The notes beneath the pieces are model-generated. The model ran no database searches and was not told where the DNA came from. It saw only the letters and a program-made list of their open reading frames with translations. Shown here piece by piece: positions 56,463-64,000 of a DNA stretch of 64,000 nt; the stretch's first letter is position 1, and each line of letters starts with the position of its first letter. The stretch is taken from assembly GCF_025143365.1 (NCBI RefSeq), contig NZ_JALXPE010000001.1:1-64000 (forward strand). Direction: 5' to 3'. Origin of the DNA: Microbacterium sp. p3-SID336. GTDB taxonomy: Bacteria > Actinomycetota > Actinomycetes > Actinomycetales > Microbacteriaceae. A program made the translations under genes and the position numbers.

Positions 56463-57304
56463 CCGGATCCTTCGGGGAGCGGGTCCGTGTCGCCCTCGAC
56501 GAGCGCGGACCCCTCTGCGTCGGCATCGACCCGCACGCCGCTCTCCTCACCGCCTGGGGGCTGCCGGACGACGCCTCCGGTCTGCGCGAGTTCGGTCTGC
56601 GCACGGTGGCCGCCGCAGCCGACCGCGTGGGCATCGTGAAGCCGCAGGTGTCGTTCTTCGAGCGCCACGGCTCCCGCGGACTCGCGGCGCTGGAGGAGGT
56701 CATCGCGGCCGCGCGGGCCGCCGGGCTGCTCGTGATCGCGGATGCCAAGCGCGGTGACATCGGCTCCACGATGAACGACTACGCGCGCGCCTGGCTCGAG
56801 CCGGGCGGGGCGCTGGAAGCCGACGCGCTGACCGTGAACCCGTTCCTCGGCGTCGGCGCCCTCGATGGCGCGTTCGACCTGGCGCACGCGCACGGCAAGG
56901 GCCTGTTCGTGCTGGCCGCGACCAGCAACCCCGAGGCCGCCGAGCTGCAGCGCGCCACCACGGCGGACGGATCCACCGTGTCGGCGGCCGTCGTCGCCGC
57001 GGTGTCCGCGAGGAACGCCGCCGCGGTGGCTCCGGGGGAGTGGGGCAGCGTCGGCTTCGTCATCGGAGCGACCGTCGAGCGGACGCAGACCGGGATCGGC
57101 GACATCGACCCGCCCGCGCCGATCCTGGCCCCCGGCTTCGGCGCCCAGGGCGCCGAGCCCGCGCAGCTGACGGCACGATTCGGTGCACTCGCTCCGTGCG
57201 TGATCGCGAGCGAGAGCCGCAGCCTGCTCTCGGCGGGACCGGACGCTCTGTCTGATGCGATCGCGCAGCGCGCCGCCGAGTACCGGGAGGTGACCCGTGG
57301 CTGA
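56459..57304 (+). CDS. pyrF: orotidine 5'-phosphate decarboxylase
   Basis: This 281-residue TIM-barrel enzyme makes UMP. It belongs to the mycobacterial-type family 2: [29 protein letters not shown] and the catalytic [21 protein letters not shown], with the Lys of [15 protein letters not shown] is at the phosphate-binding end. The operon lacks pyrD and pyrE, which must lie elsewhere. It overlaps carB and the following mIHF-Gmk gene by 4-8 bases. Confidence 0.94.
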
Positions 57305-58208
57305 GGAACGCCGTGCCGTCCCCGAGGTGGACAGGGCCGCAGCCGCGCGCCGTGCCGTGGAGCGCCGCCGTGCCAGAGCGTCGCTCAAGCGCGATCTCAC
57401 GATGCGCGTCGTGACCCCCCAGTCCGTGCTGCACAAGGCCACCTCCGACCCCGACTCGGTCGAGGGCTCCTTGCGCGTCACCGATTTCCTGCTCGCGCTC
57501 CCCGCGATCGGCGCCGGCAAGCGCGACCGCGTGCTGGCCGAGCTGCACATCTCCCCGGTCAAGCGCCTGGGCGGTCTCGGCGCGCGGCAGCGACGCGTGC
57601 TGGAGGAGTGGCTGGACGGCAGGTTCCCCGTGCCCGCGCCGCGCGGAGCCCGCAGCCGCCTGCTGGTGCTCGCCGGGCCGACGGCCGTGGGCAAGGGGAC
57701 CGTCGCCGCGCACATCCGCGAGAACCATCCCGAGATCCACCTCTCGGTCTCGGCGACCACGCGGGCACCCCGCCCGGGCGAGATCGACGGGGTGCACTAC
57801 TACTTCGTCGACGACGCCGAGTTCGACCGGCTGATCGCCGACGGCGAGCTTCTGGAGTACGCGGTGGTCCACAACCGCTCGCGCTACGGCACGCCGCGGG
57901 CGCCCATCGACGCGGCCCTGGCCGAGGGCAAGACCGTCCTGCTGGAGATCGACCTGCAGGGTGCGAGGCAGGTCCGCGACGCCGAGCCGTCCGCCACGCT
58001 GATCTTCCTGCTGCCGCCGAGCTGGGACGAGCTCGTGCACCGACTGGTCGGACGCGGCACCGAGGACGCGGAGGAGCGGGCGCGCCGCCTGCGCACCGCG
58101 AAGGTCGAACTCGCGGCACAGAACGAGTTCGACCACCTCATCGTGAACGAGGACGTCGCCGCCGCCGCCCGCGAGGTCGTAGACTTGTCTACGAGCTCTG
58201 CGCGCTGA
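57297..58208 (+). CDS. gmk: fused integration host factor (mIHF) and guanylate kinase
   Basis: This 303-residue two-part protein joins two functions. Residues about 10-108 match actinobacterial integration host factor, a nucleoid protein ([59 protein letters not shown]). Residues about 120-303 are guanylate kinase with P-loop GPTAVGKGT (127-135), [23 protein letters not shown] and [10 protein letters not shown]. In many actinobacteria the two are separate adjacent genes, so this is a fusion. The GTG start lies inside pyrF. Guanylate kinase is essential for GTP supply. Confidence 0.9.
   Translation: MAEERRAVPEVDRAAAARRAVERRRARASLKRDLTMRVVTPQSVLHKATSDPDSVEGSLRVTDFLLALPAIGAGKRDRVLAELHISPVKRLGGLGARQRRVLEEWLDGRFPVPAPRGARSRLLVLAGPTAVGKGTVAAHIRENHPEIHLSVSATTRAPRPGEIDGVHYYFVDDAEFDRLIADGELLEYAVVHNRSRYGTPRAPIDAALAEGKTVLLEIDLQGARQVRDAEPSATLIFLLPPSWDELVHRLVGRGTEDAEERARRLRTAKVELAAQNEFDHLIVNEDVAAAAREVVDLSTSSAR
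58180..58185 (+). promoter_or_regulatory. -10 box of rpoZ within gmk 3' end
   Basis: TAGACT lies 90 bases before the rpoZ ATG and sits in an inverted repeat GTAGAC-TT-GTCTAC (58179-58192). Confidence 0.4.
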
Positions 58209-58274
58209 CGCTTCTTCGCGCGCCCGCAGCACCGTCTTCGCGACGACCGTCGTCGCCTGATCAGGAGGTCCCCC

Positions 58275-58529
58275 ATGGCCGGACGCAACAACGGCATCAT
58301 CGATCCCCCCATCGACAACCTGCTGGAGCGGGTCGACTCCAAGTACGAGCTCGTGATCTACGCGGCCAAGCGCGCGCGCCAGATCAACGACTACTACTCC
58401 GACCTGCACGAGGGGAACCTGTTCGACAACGTGGGCCCGCTGGTCGACTCGTCCGTCGAGGACAAGCCGCTCACGATCGCGCTGCACGAGATCAACGAGG
58501 ACAAGCTCCGCCTGCGTCACGTGGAGTGA
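58275..58529 (+). CDS. rpoZ: DNA-directed RNA polymerase omega subunit
   Basis: This 84-residue omega subunit aids assembly of RNA polymerase around beta'. Family traits are [35 protein letters not shown], then the acidic [26 protein letters not shown] and the basic end. AGGAGG at 58263-58268 is optimal. In many actinobacteria coaBC follows; here metK does. Confidence 0.94.
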   Translation: MAGRNNGIIDPPIDNLLERVDSKYELVIYAAKRARQINDYYSDLHEGNLFDNVGPLVDSSVEDKPLTIALHEINEDKLRLRHVE

Positions 58530-58569
58530 TCTTCGGCGACCGCGCCGCCGCGACGTCGGCGGTGCGGTC

Positions 58570-58575
58570 CAGAAT
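58570..58575 (+). promoter_or_regulatory. -10-like box of metK
   Basis: CAGAAT lies 46 bases before the metK ATG in the 91-base gap after rpoZ. No SAM riboswitch structure was recognised. Confidence 0.35.
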
Positions 58576-58620
58576 GGGTGCCACACCCCTCCCACCGTCC
58601 GTCCCCGTTCTGGAGCCCCG

Positions 58621-59814
58621 ATGAGCGCGCTGCGTCTGTTCACGTCCGAGTCCGTCACGGAAGGACACCCGGACAAGATCTGCGATCAGATCTCGGACAG
58701 CATCCTCGACGGCCTGCTCGCGAAGGACCCGGGCTCCCGCGTCGCGGTCGAGACCCTGGTCACGACCGGCCTCGTGCACGTCGCGGGCGAGATCAGGACG
58801 GACGCCTACGTCGACATCCCGACGATCGTGCGGCAGGTCGTCAACGGCATCGGCTACACGTCGTCCGACACCGGCTTCGACGGCGACTCGTGCGGCGTCA
58901 GCGTGTCCGTCGGCGAGCAGTCGAGCGACATCGCGCACGGCGTCGACAACGCGCAGGAGCATCGCGATGGCTCCTCCGTCGACCCGCTCGACGGTCTCGG
59001 CGCGGGCGACCAGGGCATCATGTTCGGCTTCGCGACGAACGAGACGCCGCAGCTCATGCCGATGGCCGCGTGGACCGCGCACCGCATCGCAGAGCGCCTG
59101 ACGGAGGTACGTCGCAGCGGCCTCCTGCCCTTCCTCCGTCCCGACGGCAAGACGCAGGTGACGCTCGGCTACGACGGCTTCACACCGAAGACCGTCGATG
59201 CGGTCGTGCTGTCGACGCAGCACAACCCCGACATCTCGCAGGAGGACCTCAAGGCGCGGGTGCGTGAGCACGTGATCGACCCGGTGCTCGCGACCACCGG
59301 CCTCGACCTCGACGACGTCACCTACTACATCAACCCCGCCGGCCCCTTCGTCACCGGTGGCCCCAAGGGCGATGCGGGCCTCACGGGTCGCAAGATCATC
59401 ATCGACACCTACGGGGGAGCGGCGAGGCACGGCGGAGGCGCGTTCAGCGGCAAGGACCCGTCGAAGGTGGATCGGTCCGGGGCCTACGCCACCCGCTGGG
59501 TCGCGAAGAACGCGGTCGCGGCCGGGCTCGCCGACCGCCTCGAGGTGCAGGTCGCCTATGCGATCGGCGTGGCACGCCCCGTCGGGCTGTACGTCGAGAC
59601 GTTCGGCACCGGACGGGTGTCGGATGAGGTGATCACCCGGGCGATCGACGAGGTGTTCGATCTGCGCCCGCAGGCGATCATCGAGCAGCTCGACCTGCTG
59701 CGTCCGATCTACGCGCAGACGGCCGCCTACGGGCACTTCGGCCGCGAGCTCCCCGACTTCACGTGGGAGCGCACCGACCGCGCCGAAGAGCTGCGACGCG
59801 CTGCCGGGCTCTGA
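58621..59814 (+). CDS. metK: S-adenosylmethionine synthetase
   Basis: This 397-residue enzyme makes S-adenosylmethionine from methionine and ATP. Motifs are [21 protein letters not shown], the [16 protein letters not shown] hexapeptide region, and [22 protein letters not shown] with the metal/phosphate site. GGAG precedes the ATG by seven bases. It is separated from rpoZ by 91 bases without the usual coaBC gene. Confidence 0.96.
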   Translation: MSALRLFTSESVTEGHPDKICDQISDSILDGLLAKDPGSRVAVETLVTTGLVHVAGEIRTDAYVDIPTIVRQVVNGIGYTSSDTGFDGDSCGVSVSVGEQSSDIAHGVDNAQEHRDGSSVDPLDGLGAGDQGIMFGFATNETPQLMPMAAWTAHRIAERLTEVRRSGLLPFLRPDGKTQVTLGYDGFTPKTVDAVVLSTQHNPDISQEDLKARVREHVIDPVLATTGLDLDDVTYYINPAGPFVTGGPKGDAGLTGRKIIIDTYGGAARHGGGAFSGKDPSKVDRSGAYATRWVAKNAVAAGLADRLEVQVAYAIGVARPVGLYVETFGTGRVSDEVITRAIDEVFDLRPQAIIEQLDLLRPIYAQTAAYGHFGRELPDFTWERTDRAEELRRAAGL

Positions 59815-59830
59815 TGGGGCCGCGGTCCTG

Positions 59831-61789
59831 ATGTCTCCGGAGAGCCGGCGCATCGCGCGCGTGCTCCTCGATTCGCCGCTGCCACAGCTCGACCGGCTGT
59901 TCGACTACGCGCTGCCCGCCGAGCTCGGCGAGGTGGTTCCTGGCGTGCGCGTCCGGGTGCCGCTGCGCACCGCGGGGCGGGTCGTGGACGGCTACGTCGT
60001 GGAGCTGGACGTCGAGGACGACGCGGATCGCCCGCTCTCCGAGGTGGAGTCCGTGGTCTCGGCGGTGCCCGTGCTGCCCGAGCGGCTGTACCACCTGTGC
60101 CGTCGAGTCGCCGACCGTGCGGCCGGCTCGGCCTCCGATGTGCTGCGCCTCGTCATCCCCAAGCGACAGGTGCGCGTGGAGAAGGCCTGGACGGCGGATG
60201 CGCCCGTGCTCGCACCGGATGAGGCCGCGCTCACCGCCGCGGATGCGCTGATCGACACCTACGACGGGCTGCGGGCGGTGCTCGACGACCGCGGTCGCGC
60301 GGCGGTCGAGGCCGTCCCGCAGCTGTCGGACGACGTGCAGGGGTGGGCGCGTCTGCTCGCGGCCACCGCGGCGCACACGCTGGCGGCGGGGCGCTCGAGC
60401 ATCCTCGTGGTGCCGGACCACCGCGACCTGGATCGCCTGCTCGTCGCCCTGGAGGCTGTGGTCCCGGCGGACGCGGTCGTGCGCCACGACTCCCGTCAGT
60501 CCAACCCCGACCGATACCGCGGGTTCCTGCGCACGCTGGAGGACGCGCCCTGCGTCGTGGTGGGCAACCGCTCCGCCGTCTACGCACCGGTCGTCGCGGG
60601 GGTGGTCGCCGTCTGGGATGACGGGGACTCACTGCTCAGCGAGCCGCTGGCGCCGGGCGTGCACGCCAGGGACGCAGCTCTGCTGCGACAGGAGTCCGAG
60701 CAGTCGGCACTGCTGCTGGTCGGGCACACCCGGACGACGGAGGCGGAGCGTCTCGTCGCGCACGGGTGGCTGCGCGATGTGCGCGCGGCCCGACGTGTGC
60801 TGCCGCGCGTGCTGCTGAGTACCCCGCAGGAGCTGGAGCGACCCGCAGCGCAGCGACTGCCGTCCTCCGCCTTCCTCGCGGCTCGGGCCGCCGCCGCCGA
60901 GGGACCGGTGCTCATCCAGGTGTCGCGACCGGGATTCGCCCCGTCCCTGGTATGCGCGGACTGCCGCGCGCCCGCGCGCTGCCCGCACTGCGGCGGTCCA
61001 CTCGGTGCACGTCATCGCGGCGCCGTGCCCGTGTGCGGCTGGTGCGGCCGCGGAGCCGGGGCCTGGACGTGCCCCGCGTGCTCGTCGACGCGTCTGCGGC
61101 TGGCCTCGTCCGGCAGCGAACGCACGGCGGACGAGCTCGGTCGCGCGTTCCCCGGCGTGCGCGTGATCGTGGCCGACGGTGCGCACCCGGTCGAGCGCGT
61201 GGATGCGCGGCCGGCTCTCGTCGTCGCGACCCGCGGTGCGGAGCCGCTCGCGGAGGGCGGCTACCGCGCCGTGGTGCTGCTCGACGGCGCACGGATGCTG
61301 CAGGCGCCCGACCTCCGCGTCGGCGAGTCGTGTCTGCGGTGGTGGTCGAACGCGGCGGCGCTGGCGGCTCCGGGGGCGCCCGTGCACCTGGTCGGTGTGG
61401 ACGGCGCCGTCGCCAAGGCCCTGGCCACGTGGAACCAGGCGGCGTACGCGCGCACCGAGCTCGAGCACCGCGCTCCGCTGCACATGCCGCCCACGGCGCG
61501 CGTGGCTCAGGTCGAGGGCACCGCGGCCGCCGTCGCACGGGCTCTCGAGTCCCTCGGCGCGCTGTCGCTGCCCGCCGACGCGGTGCTCGGGCCGGTCCCG
61601 GTCGAGGGGGACGACGTCCCGCCGCGGGTGCGGGCACTCGTGCGCTTCGACTACGGCGCAGGCACGAGGGTGGCGACCACGCTGCGCGCTGCCGTGGTGG
61701 CGGAGGCGGTGAACGGGCGGGGGGGCCGTGGCCGCGCGACCCGCAGCGCACTGACCGTGCGTCTCGATATCCTCGATCCAGAGCTCTGA
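59831..61789 (+). CDS. priA: primosomal protein N' (PriA), actinobacterial type without intact ATPase motifs
   Basis: This 652-residue homologue of the replication-restart protein PriA starts with the 3'-DNA-binding domain (VLLDSPLPQLDRLFDYALP, VRVRVPLRTAGRVVDGYVVEL). All four zinc-binding CxxC pairs are present (CADC, CPHC, CGWC, CPAC near 375-417). The helicase motifs are lost: no GxGKT is present, and the DEEH position reads WDDGD near 264. Actinobacterial PriA proteins commonly show this degeneration and probably load DnaB without unwinding. It follows metK by 16 bases. Confidence 0.88.
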   Translation: MSPESRRIARVLLDSPLPQLDRLFDYALPAELGEVVPGVRVRVPLRTAGRVVDGYVVELDVEDDADRPLSEVESVVSAVPVLPERLYHLCRRVADRAAGSASDVLRLVIPKRQVRVEKAWTADAPVLAPDEAALTAADALIDTYDGLRAVLDDRGRAAVEAVPQLSDDVQGWARLLAATAAHTLAAGRSSILVVPDHRDLDRLLVALEAVVPADAVVRHDSRQSNPDRYRGFLRTLEDAPCVVVGNRSAVYAPVVAGVVAVWDDGDSLLSEPLAPGVHARDAALLRQESEQSALLLVGHTRTTEAERLVAHGWLRDVRAARRVLPRVLLSTPQELERPAAQRLPSSAFLAARAAAAEGPVLIQVSRPGFAPSLVCADCRAPARCPHCGGPLGARHRGAVPVCGWCGRGAGAWTCPACSSTRLRLASSGSERTADELGRAFPGVRVIVADGAHPVERVDARPALVVATRGAEPLAEGGYRAVVLLDGARMLQAPDLRVGESCLRWWSNAAALAAPGAPVHLVGVDGAVAKALATWNQAAYARTELEHRAPLHMPPTARVAQVEGTAAAVARALESLGALSLPADAVLGPVPVEGDDVPPRVRALVRFDYGAGTRVATTLRAAVVAEAVNGRGGRGRATRSALTVRLDILDPEL

Positions 61790-61807
61790 CCCTTCCGGAG
61801 AACCTTC

Positions 61808-62725
61808 ATGCGTCTCGTCTTCGCCGGCACTCCTGCTGCCGCCGTCCCCACCCTCCGCCGTCTCGCCTCCGAGCACGACATCGCCGCCGTGGTGACGCGC
61901 CCGGATGCCCCGCTCGGGCGCAAGCGCGTCCTCACGCCCTCTCCCGTCGCGCAGGCCGCGGCCGAACTCGGTCTCCCGGTGATCCACGCCGCACGACTCG
62001 ACGACGCGGCGACAGCGGAGGTGACGGCGCTCCAGCCCGAGCTCGGGGTGATCGTCGCGTACGGGGGACTCGTGCGAGAACCACTGCTGTCGGCGCCGAC
62101 GGCCGGGTGGATCAATCTGCACTTCTCGCTCCTGCCGGCGTGGCGCGGCGCGGCGCCCGTGCAGCGCGCGCTCATCGCGGGGGACGCCGAGCTGGGCGCG
62201 AGCGTGTTCCAGCTGGTGCCGGAGCTCGACGCCGGCGACGTGTTCGCGTCGCGCACCGTCGCCGTCCCGCCGACGGCGACGGCCGGGGAGGCCCTCGCGA
62301 CGCTGGCGCTCGACGGCGCTGAGCTCACCGCCGAGGTCGTCGCGGGGATCGCCGACGGTTCCGCGCGCGCTGTCCCGCAGCAGGGCGAGCCCACGTTCGC
62401 CGCCAAGCTGACCCTGGAGGACGGCCTGCTCGACTTCACCCAGCCGCTCGACGCGGTGTATGCCCGGTTCCGCGGTGTCACGCCGGAGCCCGGGGCGCAC
62501 ACGACCGTCGGCGGTCAGCGTCTCAAGATCCTCGCGGCAGAGCCGTCGCCCGACGCGGAGGTGCTGCCCCCCGGGCGCCTGGCCGGGACGAAGAGCGGGG
62601 TGCGGATCGGCACCGCCACCGCCCCGCTCACGGTGACGCGGCTGCAGCCCGCTGGCAAGGGCCCGATGAATGCGGCGGACTGGTGGCGCGGGCGGCAGGG
62701 AACCGAAGGGGAGGCCGGATCATGA
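61808..62725 (+). CDS. fmt: methionyl-tRNA formyltransferase
   Basis: This 305-residue enzyme formylates initiator Met-tRNA. The Rossmann-like catalytic domain has VFAGTPAAAVPTLRRLAS, VVAYGGLVREPLL (the catalytic Asn-equivalent region follows in INLHFSLLPAWRGAAPVQRALIAGD) and the C-terminal tRNA-binding OB-like domain. GGAGAA precedes the ATG by seven bases. It overlaps rsmB by four bases. Confidence 0.94.
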   Translation: MRLVFAGTPAAAVPTLRRLASEHDIAAVVTRPDAPLGRKRVLTPSPVAQAAAELGLPVIHAARLDDAATAEVTALQPELGVIVAYGGLVREPLLSAPTAGWINLHFSLLPAWRGAAPVQRALIAGDAELGASVFQLVPELDAGDVFASRTVAVPPTATAGEALATLALDGAELTAEVVAGIADGSARAVPQQGEPTFAAKLTLEDGLLDFTQPLDAVYARFRGVTPEPGAHTTVGGQRLKILAAEPSPDAEVLPPGRLAGTKSGVRIGTATAPLTVTRLQPAGKGPMNAADWWRGRQGTEGEAGS

Positions 62726-64000
62726 CCGACCGGGAACGCCGGAATCCGCCGGCACGGCACGGGACACGGCCGGCGGCCCCGGCACGGGAACACGGACCGC
62801 GGCGCACCGTGCAGCCGGCCCGGCGGGTGGCATACGAGGTGCTGCGCGCGGTGTCCGAGTCCGACGCCTATGCGAACCTGGTGCTGCCGTCGGCGATCGC
62901 CGATGCCGGGCTGGATGCGCAGGACGCGGCGCTCGCGACCGAGCTCACCTATGGCACGCTGCGACGCCGTGGCACGTACGACGCGGTCATCGCGAACGCC
63001 GCCGACCGTGCCGTGGACGCGATCGATCCGGCCGTCCTCGACGCGCTCCGGCTCGCCGTGCATCAGCTCCTTGCGACCAGGGTGGCCTCGCATGCCGCCG
63101 TGAACGAGTCGGTGAACCTCGTGGCGACCCACAGCGGTCGCGGGGCGGCGAGCTTCGCCAACGCGGTGCTGCGCCGCATCGCACGGGAGTCGCCCGGTGA
63201 GTGGCTGGAGCGCGTGGAGGCCGCTGCCCGGTCCGATGACGAGCGCCTCGCACTGCGGGCCGCCCATCCGGTGTGGGTCATCCGGGCGCTGCGGCGCGCT
63301 CTCGCGGCTGAGGGCAGGGGCGAGGAGCTCCCCGCGCTGCTGGAGGCCGACAACGTCTCGCCGGAGGTCACGCTGGTGGCGCTGCCCGGACTCGCCGAGC
63401 CGGGGGAGCCGCGGCGACGGTTCGCCCCCACGGCTTTCGCATCCCCGGGCGGAGACCCGCGGCGGGCGGTGACCGCGTCGGACGGTGCGGTCCGCGTGCA
63501 GGACGAGGGGTCGCAGCTCGTGGCTCTCGCACTGGCCGAGGCCGCGCCCATCCGCGCGGGGGAGCAGTGGCTCGACCTGTGTGCGGGGCCGGGCGGCAAG
63601 ACCGCGCTGCTCGCGGCGGTGGCGCGTGAGCACGACGTGACGCTGGAGGCCAACGAGGTGGTGCCGACCAGGGCGAGACTCGTGCGCAAGGCGCTGCGTG
63701 CGGTGCCCGGCGACGTCCTCGTGCACGAGCGAGACGGGCGGGAGCTGGCGGCGGAGCGGCCCGGCGCCTTCGACCGTATTCTGGTGGACGCGCCCTGCAC
63801 CGGGCTGGGTGCGCTGCGCCGCCGCCCTGAGGCCCGGTGGCGGAAGAGCCCTGCCGATGTCGCGGACCTCGTGCCATTGCAGGTCGAGCTGCTGTCGGCG
63901 GCCGTCGACGCGCTGGCCCCGGGCGGCATCGTCGCCTACGTGACCTGCTCCCCGCATCTGGCCGAGACGACCGGAGTGGTGCAGGACGTGCTGCGGGACC
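62722..64000 (+). CDS. rsmB: 16S rRNA (cytosine(967)-C(5))-methyltransferase RsmB, 3' end outside window
   Basis: At least 426 residues are encoded before the window ends. A disordered basic N-terminus (1-35) precedes the NusB-like RNA-binding domain (ARRVAYEVLRAVSESDAYANLVL, AVNESVNLVATHSGRGAASFANAVLRR). The SAM-dependent methyltransferase has motif I DLCAGPGGKT, motif IV DAPCTGLGALRRRP, and motif VI VTCSPH; the two Cys are the catalytic pair. The ATG overlaps the fmt stop (ATGA). The fmt-rsmB order is conserved across bacteria. Confidence 0.93.
   Translation, partial: MTDRERRNPPARHGTRPAAPAREHGPRRTVQPARRVAYEVLRAVSESDAYANLVLPSAIADAGLDAQDAALATELTYGTLRRRGTYDAVIANAADRAVDAIDPAVLDALRLAVHQLLATRVASHAAVNESVNLVATHSGRGAASFANAVLRRIARESPGEWLERVEAAARSDDERLALRAAHPVWVIRALRRALAAEGRGEELPALLEADNVSPEVTLVALPGLAEPGEPRRRFAPTAFASPGGDPRRAVTASDGAVRVQDEGSQLVALALAEAAPIRAGEQWLDLCAGPGGKTALLAAVAREHDVTLEANEVVPTRARLVRKALRAVPGDVLVHERDGRELAAERPGAFDRILVDAPCTGLGALRRRPEARWRKSPADVADLVPLQVELLSAAVDALAPGGIVAYVTCSPHLAETTGVVQDVLRD

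Noticed and set aside
58530..58620. SAM riboswitch before metK
   Set aside because: The 91-base gap shows no paired elements resembling known SAM aptamers.

Overview
The window is a stretch of a GC-rich actinobacterial chromosome. Gene order and one gene fusion point to Microbacteriaceae, most likely Microbacterium or a close relative; this is inferred from gene order and protein character, since no 16S rRNA gene is present. Coding density is very high, with many GTG starts, many 1-17 nt ORF overlaps, and no gene-free stretch above 300 bases. No insertion sequence, prophage, integrase or CRISPR array was seen. The only long gaps are 5590-5740 (divergent tRNA promoters), 27680-27882 (divergent promoter region with an inverted repeat), 32343-32523 (rpsD promoter and leader) and 30366-30492 (GC-rich, nothing recognised).

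Positions 1-10,560 are the accessory part: a 5'-truncated PemK/MazF-like gene, a SPW-repeat membrane protein, a small acidic protein, a zinc-finger/GIY-YIG-like protein, an LLM flavin oxidoreductase coupled to a trehalose-synthase-like GH13 enzyme, an arginase-family protein, four tRNA genes (Val-CAC on the minus strand; Gly-GCC, Cys-GCA and Val-GAC on the plus strand), DUF4760-like, DUF4383 and DUF6098 proteins, an MBL hydrolase, a photolyase and a DoxX protein.

Positions 10,600-33,450 hold housekeeping clusters: thrS-HIT, the vitamin B6 locus (pdxY, pdxR, and pdxST divergent from pdxR across a perfect 18-bp palindrome), yebC-ruvC-ruvA-ruvB-yajC-secD-secF-relA, a DUF349 protein, rarA and rpsD. 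Inserted among them are an orphan AbiEi-like gene and a two-gene unit at 27,883-30,365. That unit pairs a NirB-like NADH/FAD/[2Fe-2S] protein lacking the siroheme catalytic part with a HemD-winged-helix regulator of the NnaR type. It is the most unusual system in the window.

Positions 33,500-64,000 are largely one long co-directional series: alaS-ruvX-mltG-aroE-aroC-aroK-aroB-GNAT-aroQ-efp-nusB, then a SWIM-less SNF2 helicase and an MBL-Rieske fusion protein, then the pyrimidine operon pyrR-pyrB-pyrC-bPH-carA-carB-pyrF. This continues into a fused mIHF-guanylate kinase gene, rpoZ, metK, priA, fmt and a 3'-truncated rsmB. Regulation visible in the sequence includes a PyrR-type RNA site over the pyrR ribosome binding site, two mutually exclusive hairpins before rpsD, and a set of apparently leaderless starts with a TAnnnT box six bases before the start codon.
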